From the NCBI GenBank assembly GCA_023213315.1, contig JAKCPI010025524.1:21146-85145 (forward strand): a stretch of DNA of 64,000 bases, given 5' to 3'. The DNA comes from Euborellia annulipes (lineage: Eukaryota > Arthropoda > Insecta > Dermaptera > Anisolabididae). The notes below the pieces were generated by a model, which was not told the DNA's origin, did not search any database, and saw only the letters and a program-made list of their open reading frames with translations. Of this stretch, positions 1 to 9,807 are shown piece after piece (position 1 is the stretch's first letter; every line of letters begins with the position of its first letter). The position numbers and the translations under genes are program-made.

Positions 1-258
1 TACAACAAACTAATACTTTATACGAAATGTAAAAAAATAATCAACATTTTAATAAATGACAGAAAAATATTTAATAAATTAATGTAAATCCAATAAACGT
101 TTGTTAACACAAATGTATATTATATGAGAAATTATTGTGATTTATTCACTTTTCAGGCCCTGATGTTGGTTCTTTCAGGATTGAAACCTTCGTGTACATT
201 GGTTAGTCAAAACTCTGAAAATAAAAATTGATTAAATTAAAATAATGATTTTATATAT
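1..258. other. AT-rich stretch with possible minus-strand exon
   Basis: No gene is recognised. Around 157-216 a less AT-rich segment is followed on the plus strand by ctgaaaat, which read on the minus strand is a good acceptor (ATTTTCAG). It may be a small minus-strand exon of unknown function. The remainder is featureless AT-rich sequence. Confidence 0.25.
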
Positions 259-340
259 ATACTAGACGCAAAGCCCCGCCTTCGGCGGGGCTTTCCGTCT
301 AGCCAGGGGGCTGCGCCCCCTGGACCCCCTTGCTCGCCTT
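259..340. repeat. GC-rich double-hairpin repeat head
   Basis: Two hairpins stand out from the AT-rich background. One has perfect 10-bp arms at 271-280 and 284-293 with a 3-nt loop. The other has 9-bp arms at 303-311 and 315-323. The sequence TACTAGACGC followed by CTAGCCAGGGGG matches the head of the tandem element at 53070-53370, so this is a copy of the same interspersed family. It contains no coding capacity. Confidence 0.6.
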
Positions 341-456
341 CCCCTTTCATTTTTATATATAGAGACTATTTTCACGGTTAATTATTCATGAACTTAAGAT
401 TATTTGTGAATCATATCCTTTCCGGAACTCTCCCGGTACAGAGACAAAAAATTTAA

Positions 457-1016
457 GCCGATATTTTAGAATTCAAAATGTAAATAAATTTAAAAAAATC
501 GTAAACATGGGTAAATATTTATATTTTGTTACCATGGCAACTATTTCTCCTAATTTTTATTTTTTTCTTATTTTAACGGTTAATTACTCATTAACTTATT
601 GTTATTTGTGAAACAAAACCTGTCCGGAAGTCTGACAAACATACACAGAAAATTTCATCATAATTGGTTCAGTCGTTTAGGAGGAGTTCAGTCACATACA
701 CACGTACAGAAGAATTATATATATAAAGATATAAAATATAATATATATCTTTATATATATAATTCTTCTGTACGTGTGTATATGACTGAACTCCTCCTAA
801 ACGACTGAACGATTTTGATGAAATCTTTTGTGTATGTTTGTGAGAGTCCCGGATAGGTTTTGTTTCACAAATAACAATAAGTTAATGAGTAATTAACCGT
901 TAAATTAAGAAAAAATAAAAATAGGAGAAATAGTTGCCATGGTAACAAAATATAAATATTTACCCATGTTTAGATTTTTTTTAATTATTTACATTTTGAA
1001 TTCTAAAATATCGGCG
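457..1016. repeat. Large foldback repeat, arms about 270 bp
   Basis: The segment reads nearly the same on both strands. The left arm begins with CGATATTTTAGAATTC and the right arm ends with its reverse complement. Internal landmarks such as GTTACCATGGCAAC and the GAGGAGTTCAGTC block are mirrored around a centre near 736, where the sequence is AT-only. The only ORF inside (599-808) is a by-product of the palindrome. The TTGCCATGGTAAC block recurs at about 50400, 59335 and 60720, linking this element to a dispersed family. Confidence 0.8.
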
Positions 1017-1697
1017 TGAATTATATTGTTGCCTCTTTCGGCTTTTAAAATGGGTTTTCTCAGTGTAATAGGGAATGTAATTATCTGCTTCGCATTTATT
1101 TTATTATATAGAGGTATTATCCGCATGATTTTAAAGGATAGGGAAAAGAAAATATATATTTATTTTAATTAAGGTTACTTTAATCTACTCTGAAAATAAA
1201 ACAAGTTGTTTAACACAAGAAAAGTTAACGATTTTATTTTCCTTCGTGAAGCAAATAGTATTGATATTTCGATATTGTTTTGCAAATAAAGTTTTAATAA
1301 TGATTTATTGATATGCGCAATTTTAATATTTTGATAAAGAGATAATAAAAGATTAATTCAATTTAAGCTTACAAATATTTATTATTTTCTTTGTTTTGAA
1401 AGAACGTTCTTTACGTTTGGTTTGTGACAAAAATTATTTATAATTATATTGGAAAAAGATTGTGCAATGATTTGAATATTCTAAATTATTATTTGAGAAT
1501 TTCAGAAATATTGTATTATTTGTAAAAGTGATAATTATTTTTAATATTTTTATATTAATGATTTTTTATGGTATTTAGAAAAATTATTTCAATGCAAATT
1601 ATTATTTTTATTTTGTTTGAATTATTATGTTAAAAAGTTTAATTGTTCATAAAATTTAATTGTTAAAAAGTTTGTGATCACAGAATATTAATTATTG
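1017..1697. other. AT-rich sequence, nothing recognised
   Basis: Both strands are rich in stop codons and no repeat, RNA gene or conserved exon is evident. Confidence 0.5.
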
Positions 1698-2000
1698 GGT
1701 CTACTCATCTTTCGATGTCTTGAAAGCCGCTTGATGCAGGTAAGTGAAGAATTTGATTGTAGAAATAGAGATGAATGATGCTGTTTGATGATTTTTCTGT
1801 TTCAGGCTCTCGCTGTCTTCCGATCAACGAATATAGAGAAATTTGGATTCTTGGTAATTGATATTGCACATAGAATAATTACTGGGGTATATAGTAATGC
1901 ATTTGCATAAAAAATACTGGGTATATTTGTATTTGTTTTAGGTGAAGACCTCAGAGAGAACGATTTGAGATGTTGAGCGTATGAGAGCTGAGCGAGGTCT
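1698..2000 (+). other. Candidate untranslated or noncoding plus-strand exons
   Basis: Three short segments of higher GC are bounded by good splice sites: an exon ending at 1739 (GCAG|GTAAGT), an exon at 1806-1853 (TTTCAG| ... TTG|GTAATT) and a segment starting at 1942 (TTTTAG|). None has a sustained reading frame; the last reaches TGA within nine codons. They could be 5' UTR exons or part of a long noncoding transcript feeding the small exons downstream (2742 onward). Function is unknown and no family is recognised. Confidence 0.3.
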
Positions 2001-2741
2001 TTTTTTACTTTCTTTTCGCCTTTGTCCGCCGCTGCTGTATTTCCCCAGGCTTCGAGTCAGGGGTGGGTTCCCCCACTCACTCCATTCTTCCATTCTATTG
2101 TCTCCTCTGTTTTATTCTTTATTCGTATTTTTTGAAATTTAATATTTGAGAATATATTTTTATTTTATATATTCTATTTTTTTTATTCAACATTTAATTT
2201 TAATAATTTTTTAAACAATTTTTGTATACTATTTTATTTAAATAAATATCTATATTTTAAAAATATTATTTTTATTTCTTCTTAAAAATTCCTTTCAAAT
2301 AACATTAAGAAAATTTATCATCATTTTATTAATTAAAAGTGGGGGAATGGGTTTATCCATTACAATATATATATATATATACATCCCCTTCAACAAAAGT
2401 GGCTGTGACATAATGATTCCTTCAATCAATTAAAAATAATGTCTACACAGCAAGAATCCTTAAATGATCTTTTTCGTGTCAATTTCATTATCATAAGATC
2501 CTTTTCGTGTCTATGAAATTTTAATTTAAAGCGTGAAGGTCCTGGTTCGACTCCCGGGGGCGTAATTTTTGCCCAATCAAACACGAACTTATCTTGCAAA
2601 TTTGTTATCTTAAACGATATATTGACTGGCTTATTTACAGTCTATTTGAGCTTTGTTTGGAAAAAAAATTCCATCTCTTTTCAAATAAAGCTCTATTTAG
2701 TTAATATAGAGATTATATTTTTCTTTTTTCTTTTATTTCAG
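2001..2741. other. AT-rich spacer with SINE-like fragment
   Basis: This holds a short (AT)n microsatellite near 2366-2381. At about 2535-2700 a tRNA-like 3' end (GGTTCGACTCCCGGG) is followed by a tail beginning near TTTTTGCCCAATC. The same tail recurs inside the SINE at 24770-25160 and again near 56850, so it is a dispersed repeat fragment. Confidence 0.5.
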
Positions 2742-2808
2742 AATTCCTTCGAAGATTCTTCTTTTTGTTGATCCAAGTGAGCTCATCGTCATCTCACTTT
2801 GCCTTTTG
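2742..2808 (+). CDS. Small duplicated exon, copy A1
   Basis: A 67-nt segment lies between a TTTATTTCAG acceptor and a TTTG|GTGAGA donor. One frame (one base carried in from the previous exon) reads 22 codons containing S-K-I, a Pro, and L-I-V-I-S-L. A minus-strand segment at 14252-14318 has the same 67-nt length and the same splice phases. A plus-strand segment at 4869-4950 is a longer paralogue. The shared length, phase and V-I-S core suggest one duplicated coding exon family of unknown function. A noncoding duplicated exon is the main alternative. Confidence 0.35.
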
Positions 2809-2829
2809 GTGAGATTATTTATTTTTAAA

Positions 2830-3076
2830 TGATAGACAGGAAGAGAGGATGTCAGCCAAAAGGAGAGCCTCTATCGAATAAAAATCTCCATTCAGAATGT
2901 TTCGGTTTTAATTAAATAAATCCATCAACAGTTCTTAATAGATTATTGGCGATCTCAAGGTGTACATTGAAATGCAGATAGAATTGTTATATATAAACAT
3001 ATACAAAATTATATAAAAATACACTATTTGTATATCCGATGTCATATGCTCACCAGTCAACACGGCCAAGTCTCAA

Positions 3077-3118
<42 letters not shown>

Positions 3119-3583
3119 TTGAGACTTGTATTTTTATATAATTTTGTATATGTTTATATATAACAATTCTATCTGCATCTCAATGGTGTACAGTGAGGGA
3201 CAATATTAACTCCCACCCATGAGTTTTCTACTTGTGATTATTTCATTGTTTTTAATAAAATATTATATATTTTTTAATGGAAACTTTCATGGTTCAAACC
3301 CAGAAAATTTCCAATAAAGATTTTCATTTTCTTTTAAAAAAACAATGAAATAGTCGCAAGTAAAAAACGCATGGGTGGGACTTAAGAATAATGTAAGATC
3401 TGATGTTTTTTATAATTTAAGAAATATTTTGTTGTTGTATTACAATTATTATTTATGCTCGTTTCAGCTCTTAAGAACTGATGATGGATTTATTTAATTA
3501 AAACTGAAACGTCTTCTGAATGGAGATTTTTATTCGATAGAGGCTTTCCTTCTGGCTGACATCCTCTCTTCCTGTCTATCATT
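2830..3583. repeat. Nested foldback repeat with paired hammerhead-like motifs
   Basis: The outer arms pair (GATAGACAGGAAGAGAGG at the left, its complement at the right end), as do inner arms at about 2980-3020 and 3125-3165. A further hairpin (about 3208-3380) is nested within. The centre is an (AT)n run near 3080-3115. Each outer arm carries the CTGATGA-stem-GAAAC pattern: minus strand about 2896-2931, plus strand 3478-3513 ending GAAACGTC. Confidence 0.75.
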
Positions 3584-3589
3584 CTAATC

Positions 3590-3740
3590 GTTGAACAGCC
3601 ACTTCTCTTATTTGGTATCCAAATGGCTTAAATAAGAATGTCTGGCCCCCCAATATGTATATTAATTAATAACGGATATCGTCAAAGTCTTATATAGCCT
3701 GAGATGCTGAAAAGACTGTGTGAATGTGTGTGAGTAAATA
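3590..3740 (+). repeat. SINE family S1, 3' fragment
   Basis: This matches the body and tail of the tRNA-derived SINE that is complete at 24353-24580. It has the ATGGCTTAAATAAGAATG block, the AATATGTATATTAAT block, and the GCTGAAAAGACTGTGTG tail with TG-rich sequence. The tRNA-like head is missing. Confidence 0.7.
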
Positions 3741-3744
3741 TATA

Positions 3745-3934
3745 TATGTTCTGGAAGGTTTCCGCGACCGGATCTATGCGAAGATAAGTTTTCTCGGATT
3801 AAGTTGCCTGTGATGTTGAGATTTACTCGACGTTTCGGGTAGTCTTGAAAATGGCTCCAAATGAAATGTCGAGTAAATCTCAACATCACACGCGACTTAA
3901 CCCGAGAAAACTTATCTTCGCATATATATATATA
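3745..3934. repeat. Foldback repeat, arms about 75 bp
   Basis: The arm ATGCGAAGATAAGTTTTCTC at about 3776 is mirrored near 3895-3920, and GTTGAGATTTACTCGAC is mirrored at about 3865-3890. A GACGTTTCGGG motif lies in the loop. A diverged relative sits at about 40160-40440. Confidence 0.65.
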
Positions 3935-4337
3935 CATAGACGTAGCCAGAAATTTTTGGTGGGGGCGTTCAAAAAAATTTTTTCATACATTTGAAAAATT
4001 TAAGATTATTTTTGGGTATTTATAAATCATTTTGGTTGTTTTTTTTATAGCTAGAGTAAATTATTAGATTTTACTTTCTCTTACCTATAATTTGTATTAT
4101 AGAGCTTAAATATCTAGTAAAATTATTTAGTAAATGTGAGGATTTACAAAGTTATAAAAAAGACTTCAAAAATATTTCTTTCATTTATAACTTAGTGAAA
4201 CCTCACATATACTAAATAATTTTGACTTATAAATATGTTTCCCGTAAAACCTACACCACTTTCCTTCCAAACTCTAAATATCTAGTCATGGCTTGGGTCC
4301 CATGGGGGGGGGGGATAGGGGGTTGGCTACGCCTATG
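3935..4337. mobile_element. MITE-like element with CATAGACGTAGCC ends
   Basis: Inverted ends (CATAGACGTAGCCA and TGGCTACGCCTATG) flank about 400 bp of AT-rich sequence with a G run near the right end. TATATATA flanks both sides and could be an 8-bp target duplication, but this is ambiguous in AT repeats. The element is noncoding. Confidence 0.55.
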
Positions 4338-4868
4338 TATATATACGGTATATATTTAATTAATTGAGAAGAGGGAAGGAATTTTGGGTTGAATAGAAAA
4401 GCCTTTAACTTCATTTTTATTTAAATTATTTTAAATAAGATTACATCTTAAAAAGTAAATAGTTGAAAGGGAACTCTTTTTGTTTATTAGGAAATCATTT
4501 GAATATTGTTCAGATTTTAATTCAAACAAAATTAGCTTTCATATAATTGATTTATTGAAAAAAAAAGGTTCACTCGCAGTTTATGGACGATAACCGATAT
4601 TTGAATATAATATATATCTATTTGGGATACAAGCCTTCTAATTTAAGCCATTTGGCATCCAAATAGCTTCAATAATCGGACTATCTGGGTATACAAGGCG
4701 GGCGGGCCGCTAACTACACCAAGCCCGAGGGCAAGATAGATCTTAACATTTTAAATATTAGTCCCGAGTAATCTTTTATCATATTCTCTTTTTTTGTTTT
4801 TTTTTTTTTTTTTTTTATCTAAATTACTTGGCTAACACAAATTTAATTATTTTTCTTTTTATTTTCAG
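4338..4868. other. AT-rich spacer with reversed SINE fragment
   Basis: At about 4610-4730 a minus-strand fragment of the S1 SINE is visible (AAGCCATTTGG, ATCGGACT, and ACACCAAGCCC from the head). A poly-T run at about 4790-4816 follows. Nothing else is recognised. Confidence 0.45.
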
Positions 4869-4950
4869 AACTCTTTCGACGATGCATCTCGTCGTCAACC
4901 CAGATGACCTCAATGTCATCTCAGTTTGTCTTTCTGCAGTTTGCCATTTG
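4869..4950 (+). CDS. Small duplicated exon, copy A2
   Basis: An 82-nt segment lies between TTTTCAG and TTTG|GTGAGT and gives 27 codons in the same phase as copy A1. It shares with A1 and the minus-strand copy a Pro, an acidic residue, Leu, and the V-I-S core. It has a five-codon insertion near its 3' end. It is hydrophobic at its C-terminal end. The family is unknown; this is a candidate coding exon of the same transcript as 5617-5808. Confidence 0.35.
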
Positions 4951-5616
4951 GTGAGTTTATTATTCACTTTATTTTTTCATTAATATTAATAATTGGTAAT
5001 TTACTAGACTAAATTAGTAGCTCTCTTGTCATTATAGCAAAGATCGTCCAAGAGTCAATTAATGAAAATTTGGCCTTCAAACATTCAAAAATAGGATGTC
5101 AAATTTTTTATTTCTTGGCTCTTGTTAGATATATTTTTATCAAAAGATTTCTTCATTATTTCTATACTAATTATTAATATTTAAAATTCTATTCTAATTA
5201 ATTGGACCCTGTTATGGATTAGTGTGTCAAGCGCCAAAAAATTAAAAATTGAGTTAAGCACGAGGATGTCCATTTTCCGTGTAATAGGAACCGATGGACA
5301 TCATCGTCATCGTTTTCGGGGACATTTCCTTATATTAATTATAAAAGCTGTTGAAATTTCAAGAATAAAAATTTTTTATTAATACTTTTACGATTTGACT
5401 AAAATAATATTCGTGAAATAAATATTTCTTCAAGTAATTAGGAATGGACATTTGGGTTAAATTAAACTATTATTAAAACAATAATAAAAAACTTTATTCA
5501 ATATAAATTTAAATTGTCATATGTAGATGATAAAATATTAACTTTGAATAAGATATTTAAATTAGAGAAAAAAATTAGATATTTAATATAATTTATTATA
5601 TTTCCTTTTGTTTCAG
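4951..5616. other. AT-rich intron-like sequence
   Basis: No gene, RNA or clear repeat is recognised between the two exon-like segments. Confidence 0.4.
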
Positions 5617-5808
5617 CATCTCTTCATGTGTTACTTGGCAACGAGTCGAAGTCGGCTAAAACAAATCAACATGCAAATGAGGGAGCATCACATAGAAGAG
5701 AAATCTCAACACGTATACTCTTTGTAATATAATCATCGACCTTGTCGCTCGTGCATCCCCATCTAAGCGCACTCCGAGGGCCTCTCTCTCTCACTTTCTC
5801 TGCACTAG
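5617..5808 (+). CDS. Small duplicated exon, copy B1, with stop
   Basis: An acceptor (TTTCAG) precedes a frame of 36 codons ending at TAA 5725-5727. The segment is closed by a TAG|GTAAGT donor at 5809. Read in phase 0 from copy A2, it gives a hydrophobic stretch, then R-S-R-L-K-Q-I-N and a charged tail. A diverged copy lies at 6560-6651. The joined A2-B1 reading resembles the C-terminus of a small membrane-spanning protein, but no family is recognised. Confidence 0.35.
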
Positions 5809-5825
5809 GTAAGTCCTGACAACAC

Positions 5826-6135
5826 ATTTTTACTTTCTCTTACCTCCATATATGTTAATATATAGAGAGAGAAAGTATTAGTTTCATGTCAAAAATTCGA
5901 TGGATATATATACACGTTTTGAGGTCCCTTGAATAAAAAAAAAGTGGTTTTCGCAACATGGTCTGTCTGTCTGTCTGGGTTCAATTTAAAGCATGAAGGA
6001 ATTGAGCTAGGAGGTTGAAATTTTATATTTAGGCACCCCCTAGGGTGTTAAACAAAATCGGCAAAAATTACTGATGTACTTTTTCAGATTTTTTTCGATT
6101 TTCTCAAAATTCGCTCCAACGACTTTATTTAAAAT
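5826..6135 (+). repeat. Interspersed repeat M1, 5' part
   Basis: It starts with TTTACTTTCTCTTACCT, a TATA-rich hairpin and GAGAGAAAGTATT. It continues through TCAAAAATTCGATG, TTTTGAGGTCCC and GTCTGTCTG to GATTTTCTCAAAATTCG. Full copies are at 58860-59527 and 60205-60910. No coding capacity is seen. Confidence 0.8.
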
Positions 6136-6440
6136 TCAAAAATCAGAGACTAAGTCTTTCAATCTTGGCCAGTGCTGTCGTTTCGGGCCCATTTGCCACA
6201 AATTAAAAATATAGCCCATGCGCCTACGGCAATTCTCATATAAATCTAATGGTATATGCAAATATAAGTATTTATATTTGTATGAACCAAAATTGCATCT
6301 ATCTAAGCAACAATAACAGTTTATCGTCCTGAAGATGGGATCGACGTGATCCCGAAACGCGACGATAATCAAATAGTTTTTTTATCACTTGCTGGCTGCC
6401 ATACATCTTCCTGATCCTAATAATTGCCACTCACTGAGCC
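6136..6440. repeat. Foldback-derived sequence with hammerhead-like motif
   Basis: At 6329-6363 the plus strand reads CTGAAGA, then a stem-loop with GGGATC/GATCCC arms, then GAAAC. This is one of about a dozen copies of the pattern in the window. The minus-strand frame across 6136-6372 has no recognisable domain. Confidence 0.5.
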
Positions 6441-6559
6441 ATCAAAATTCTTCTATATTAACTTTGATTAAGATACAGTATTTAATTTAAGGAAAAAAAA
6501 GATAATCATCATATAATATTTGAAATATAATTAATTAAATATATTTTCTTTTGTTACAG

Positions 6560-6651
6560 CATCCTTCATGTGGCACTTGGCATTGGGTCGAAGTAGGCTA
6601 AAACAAATCAACAAGAAAAGGATCAAACAGAAGCGAAAACTCAACACATAG
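6560..6651 (+). CDS. Small duplicated exon, copy B2, with stop
   Basis: An acceptor (TGTTACAG) precedes a segment closely related to 5617-5727. The R-S-R-L-K-Q-I-N string is identical, followed by a Lys/Arg-rich tail and TAG at 6649-6651. Relative to B1 it lacks one base near its start, so the homologous frame needs a different incoming phase. It is either an alternative terminal exon or a decayed duplicate. Confidence 0.35.
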
Positions 6652-7519
6652 TTAAGTATAGTGAAGAAAAAAAATATTAAATGTCATAAATAGAAAACAA
6701 ACCAGAATGAGTATGAAAAAAAAGTAAAAAATAATTAAAAACTCTATATGACATTTAGAAAAGCAATAAATTAGACTTTAAATGTTTTTCATACTTATTT
6801 ACTAATAATGGGAATGAAAAGGAAAAAAATATTTTTATTCTTATTATATAATACTAGTAAAAAGTATTAAAAACATTTAAAATATAAATAAATAGTCTTT
6901 ATCAAGGCGCAGACAGACTTGACGTGCCCCGGGGCTACTTAATAATACGGCCCTTCCCCCCCCCCCCCCCCCCACACACCTCTAAAAGTTCTTTTCTAAT
7001 TTGTAAAAGAATATTGTGGCCTTCGTGCCGACAATTTTTTTAAATATTTATACATAGCTTATAATATTTTTTTAAATAAAAAAAGTTATTTAAAAATTTG
7101 TCAAAATTCCCTAAACTTAGGGTTAGCACAATTTATTGAGGCCAGATTCGGACAGACGACTTCTGGGTGGTCTGGGGGGTATGAAAATTTTTTTGAAAAT
7201 TAGACACTGAAATCTGCGATTTTTTAACTATCTTAAGACGTGAAAAATATTATCAAACTTATGATATATATATTGCTCCATGTCTGCAGTTGTAATTAAG
7301 GAGCTGGAGATTAAAACAGCAGATGTGAATATTATCTTTTTTATTATTAATTAAATCTTTTGGCGATGATCGTCTCTTGTGACTTCATCAGACCAGCGTT
7401 GGTTAACTGAATATGAACGTTGATATAATTTCGAATTATAATAATGTATTGAAATAATATTAGTTAAGAAGAATAGAATATACTAATCATATCTAATTGT
7501 TTTTTTTCTACTTTTTCAG
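6652..7519. repeat. Spacer containing dispersed repeat D1, copy 1
   Basis: At about 6905-7262 there is a 350-bp block starting GCAGACAGACTTGACG, with a C homopolymer and GAGGCCAGA, and ending near AAATCTGCG. It is repeated in the same orientation at about 10785-11137. Similarity over the whole block indicates an interspersed repeat. The rest is AT-rich and empty. Confidence 0.6.
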
Positions 7520-7542
7520 GCTCAAAAGACGTTGTGTTCGAG

Positions 7543-9741
7543 ATGGAGATTGAAAACTTCACTGGATCATTTACATCATTGTCAAAAAAACAACAGGCTG
7601 ATAAAGCAAGAATATCTAATGAAAAAGGAATCAACTCTTCTTCTTTTCTGGAAACTTATTTTGTAAGTGGTTAAACTTTCAATCTAAATACTTTCCACTG
7701 TCATTGTTATAAAAATTGAACGGATCTAATAAGAAATGTTCATTTAATTCAGGGTGACTCTATAAACTTAGGAATTTATTTTAATTTTTTTTAGGAATGC
7801 ATTACGTTTGTTTGGGCCTGGTTCATCACCCTCACAAATTCCCGGATCCCCTCTTGTATTCCTCTTTTCTTTCCACTTGGGGTTTTCTCAAGTAAATTAT
7901 TTACAAATTATATTTCAAATAGAAAATGTTTACTTAAACTATATTCTTGGCCATTCAAAATTTATAATAGAAGCAATTTTTGAAAATTTCTTTAGACTTA
8001 GTATCATAGGGTTAATCAAAATTATTAAATTATATATATCAATATATTTATGATTCCCTTTTTGAAATATTAATAGAATTTATCATAGTTCAAAGTTATA
8101 CTTTGCCATAATATAGTTTTATTTTATTTCATAAGGGTTGATTTATATATAGGTCATTAATAATAAAATAATACTTACCTTGAGAAGTCCTCATTTGGAA
8201 AAGAAATGACATTATCTCCTCTCCCTAAATAACTATAGAAAACTTATCATATTTAATTTAGAAAAGATTGAATTCAACTTTTAATTAAATAGAAAAATTC
8301 TTTAAAACAAATAAATTAATCTGTAAATTAATAAGATTGTAAAGAAATATAATATTTTAATTTTTTTTTTTTATTGCATTGATATCGCTTCTCATGCACT
8401 GTATTTTTTTTCTTTTTTATTTTGAGCCCTGTTGTATTATATTTGTATGTTTTTATAATGCTTTGTATAAAGTGTTTTACTCTACTATTAATTAACTACT
8501 AATAAGATAACATGTACAACTTTTTTGTATGGTAAAAAAAAAAAAAAAAATTTGAAGTAACAACCCCAAAAGCCTTCCAAGGTAGAAAAATAATAATAAA
8601 TTCTATTTTTCTTTTTTAAGGTCTTCCCACATCAAGCTGACAGCATTGGAAGAAATCATTTGGTAATGGAAAAGGACAGGTAACAAATCTTTAAAATATA
8701 TTATTAGTAGACTATTTAGTGATCTCAAGGTTTGTTTCATATTAAAGGGAGAATATTAATTGTAAAATATTTTTAAAGAATTAAAAATATTTATTATAAT
8801 TAATATTCTTCTATTAATAAAAAACTAACTTTGAGATTATTAATAATCTTTAATAAAATAGTATACTAATAATATATTTATTACTTTCAATAGTAACATG
8901 AAAAATATTTAAATTAGGTTTAATTAATATTCTCATATTAAAATAATTGAAATTATTAATATTCTTGAATATAATATTTATATACTAGTGATAGGTAATA
9001 GAAAAGAAAAGAAAGTCATGATTCAGGTATATAATAGTCTTTATTAATAAATCATTATATAGAAATCTACTATGAAGGCAGACGATGTGATCAGTCTGAC
9101 TGTCCACCACCAACCCCGACCACCAACCCATGCGCGCAATGACTTATATAGCCTCCAGTCCCCACTCTCTGGCCCCTGGCGCATGCGCAGAGAGCTGGAG
9201 TCGACAAGAGGCGACGGCGGCGGCCGCCCGCTTGCCCCCTGCATGTATGCATCCATTCATGCAGCAAGGCAAAGAAGGCCGCCGGCTCTCTGCGCGCCAG
9301 GGGCGCTAAAGAGAATATATTTATTAAATATATTTACATATTTAATAAATATATAAAGTCTTTAGCACTTATTCTGGTTTAAATTCCCTTGGATGAACCA
9401 AGGCAATGAGACTTGGATGTTCTTGGTCAGGCCGAGACCCTAAGCTCCCCCACCACGACAAGGTGACATCCTCGGGGGAGAAATTATAATAATAATGAAA
9501 TAAATAAAAAATGATTATCCATTCACATGAATAATCATTTTTTTTTTCATATTATACTTACAAATTTGTTTTAGTTTTTTTTTTTTTTTCTCTGAAATAA
9601 TATATTTCATTTTAATTTTTATTTTTCCGGTGTTATATCTAAAAAATAAAAGATTAATGACTTGTGTAATTATTATTAATTCATGCATTTAATAAAATGA
9701 AAACACTTACTTGGCATTTTTATTTTTCCTTCAGAAATTAG
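7543..9741 (+). CDS. Possible small three-exon gene, 61 aa, unknown
   Basis: An exon at 7520-7662 (TTTTTCAG| to TTTT|GTAAGT) has an ATG at 7543 and 40 codons. A second exon at 8621-8679 (TTTTAAG| to CAG|GTAACA) continues in phase for 19 codons. A third, opening at 9735 after CTTCAG, closes the frame with TAG at 9739-9741. The product would be 61 residues, hydrophilic and Ser/Lys-rich, with no domain, signal peptide or membrane segment visible. It may be the 3' end of the transcript carrying the small exons upstream, or noncoding. Confidence 0.25.
7663..8620. other. AT-rich intron-like sequence
   Basis: Nothing is recognised. The plus-strand ORF at 7808-8053 is low complexity with no domain and is not called. 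Confidence 0.4.
9040..9330. promoter_or_regulatory. GC-rich island with NRF1-like and TATA-like sites
   Basis: An abrupt GC-rich block sits in very AT-rich surroundings. It contains the palindrome TGCGCATGCGCA at about 9178-9189, a perfect match to the NRF1 core (GCGCATGCGC). On the minus strand it contains TATATAAG (9143-9150) with a TCAGACT initiator-like site about 40 nt downstream. GGCCCCTGGCGC at about 9170 is mirrored near 9295-9310, so it could also be an insertion with inverted ends. Both strands have short frames here (about 70 and 94 codons) that look composition-driven. Confidence 0.35.
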
Positions 9742-9807
9742 ATGCAGATTCTAATAGTCTCCTAATCTTCAAGCATCAAAATAATTAACTCTTTTTAAAG
9801 AACTCAC
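9331..9807. other. AT-rich spacer
   Basis: A moderately GC-rich stretch at about 9365-9480 has the look of a repeat fragment (CTTGGTCAGGCCGAG, CACGACAAGGTGACATCC), but its family is not recognised. The rest is AT-rich. Confidence 0.3.

Noticed and set aside
3830..3865. Hammerhead-like motif next to GACGTTTCGGG
   Set aside because: It has GAAACGTC but no CTGANGA upstream and no convincing stem; kept only as a foldback landmark.
9044..9356. Overlapping frames of 70 and 94 codons on opposite strands
   Set aside because: Openness comes from the GC-rich block; neither frame has splice support or a recognisable domain.
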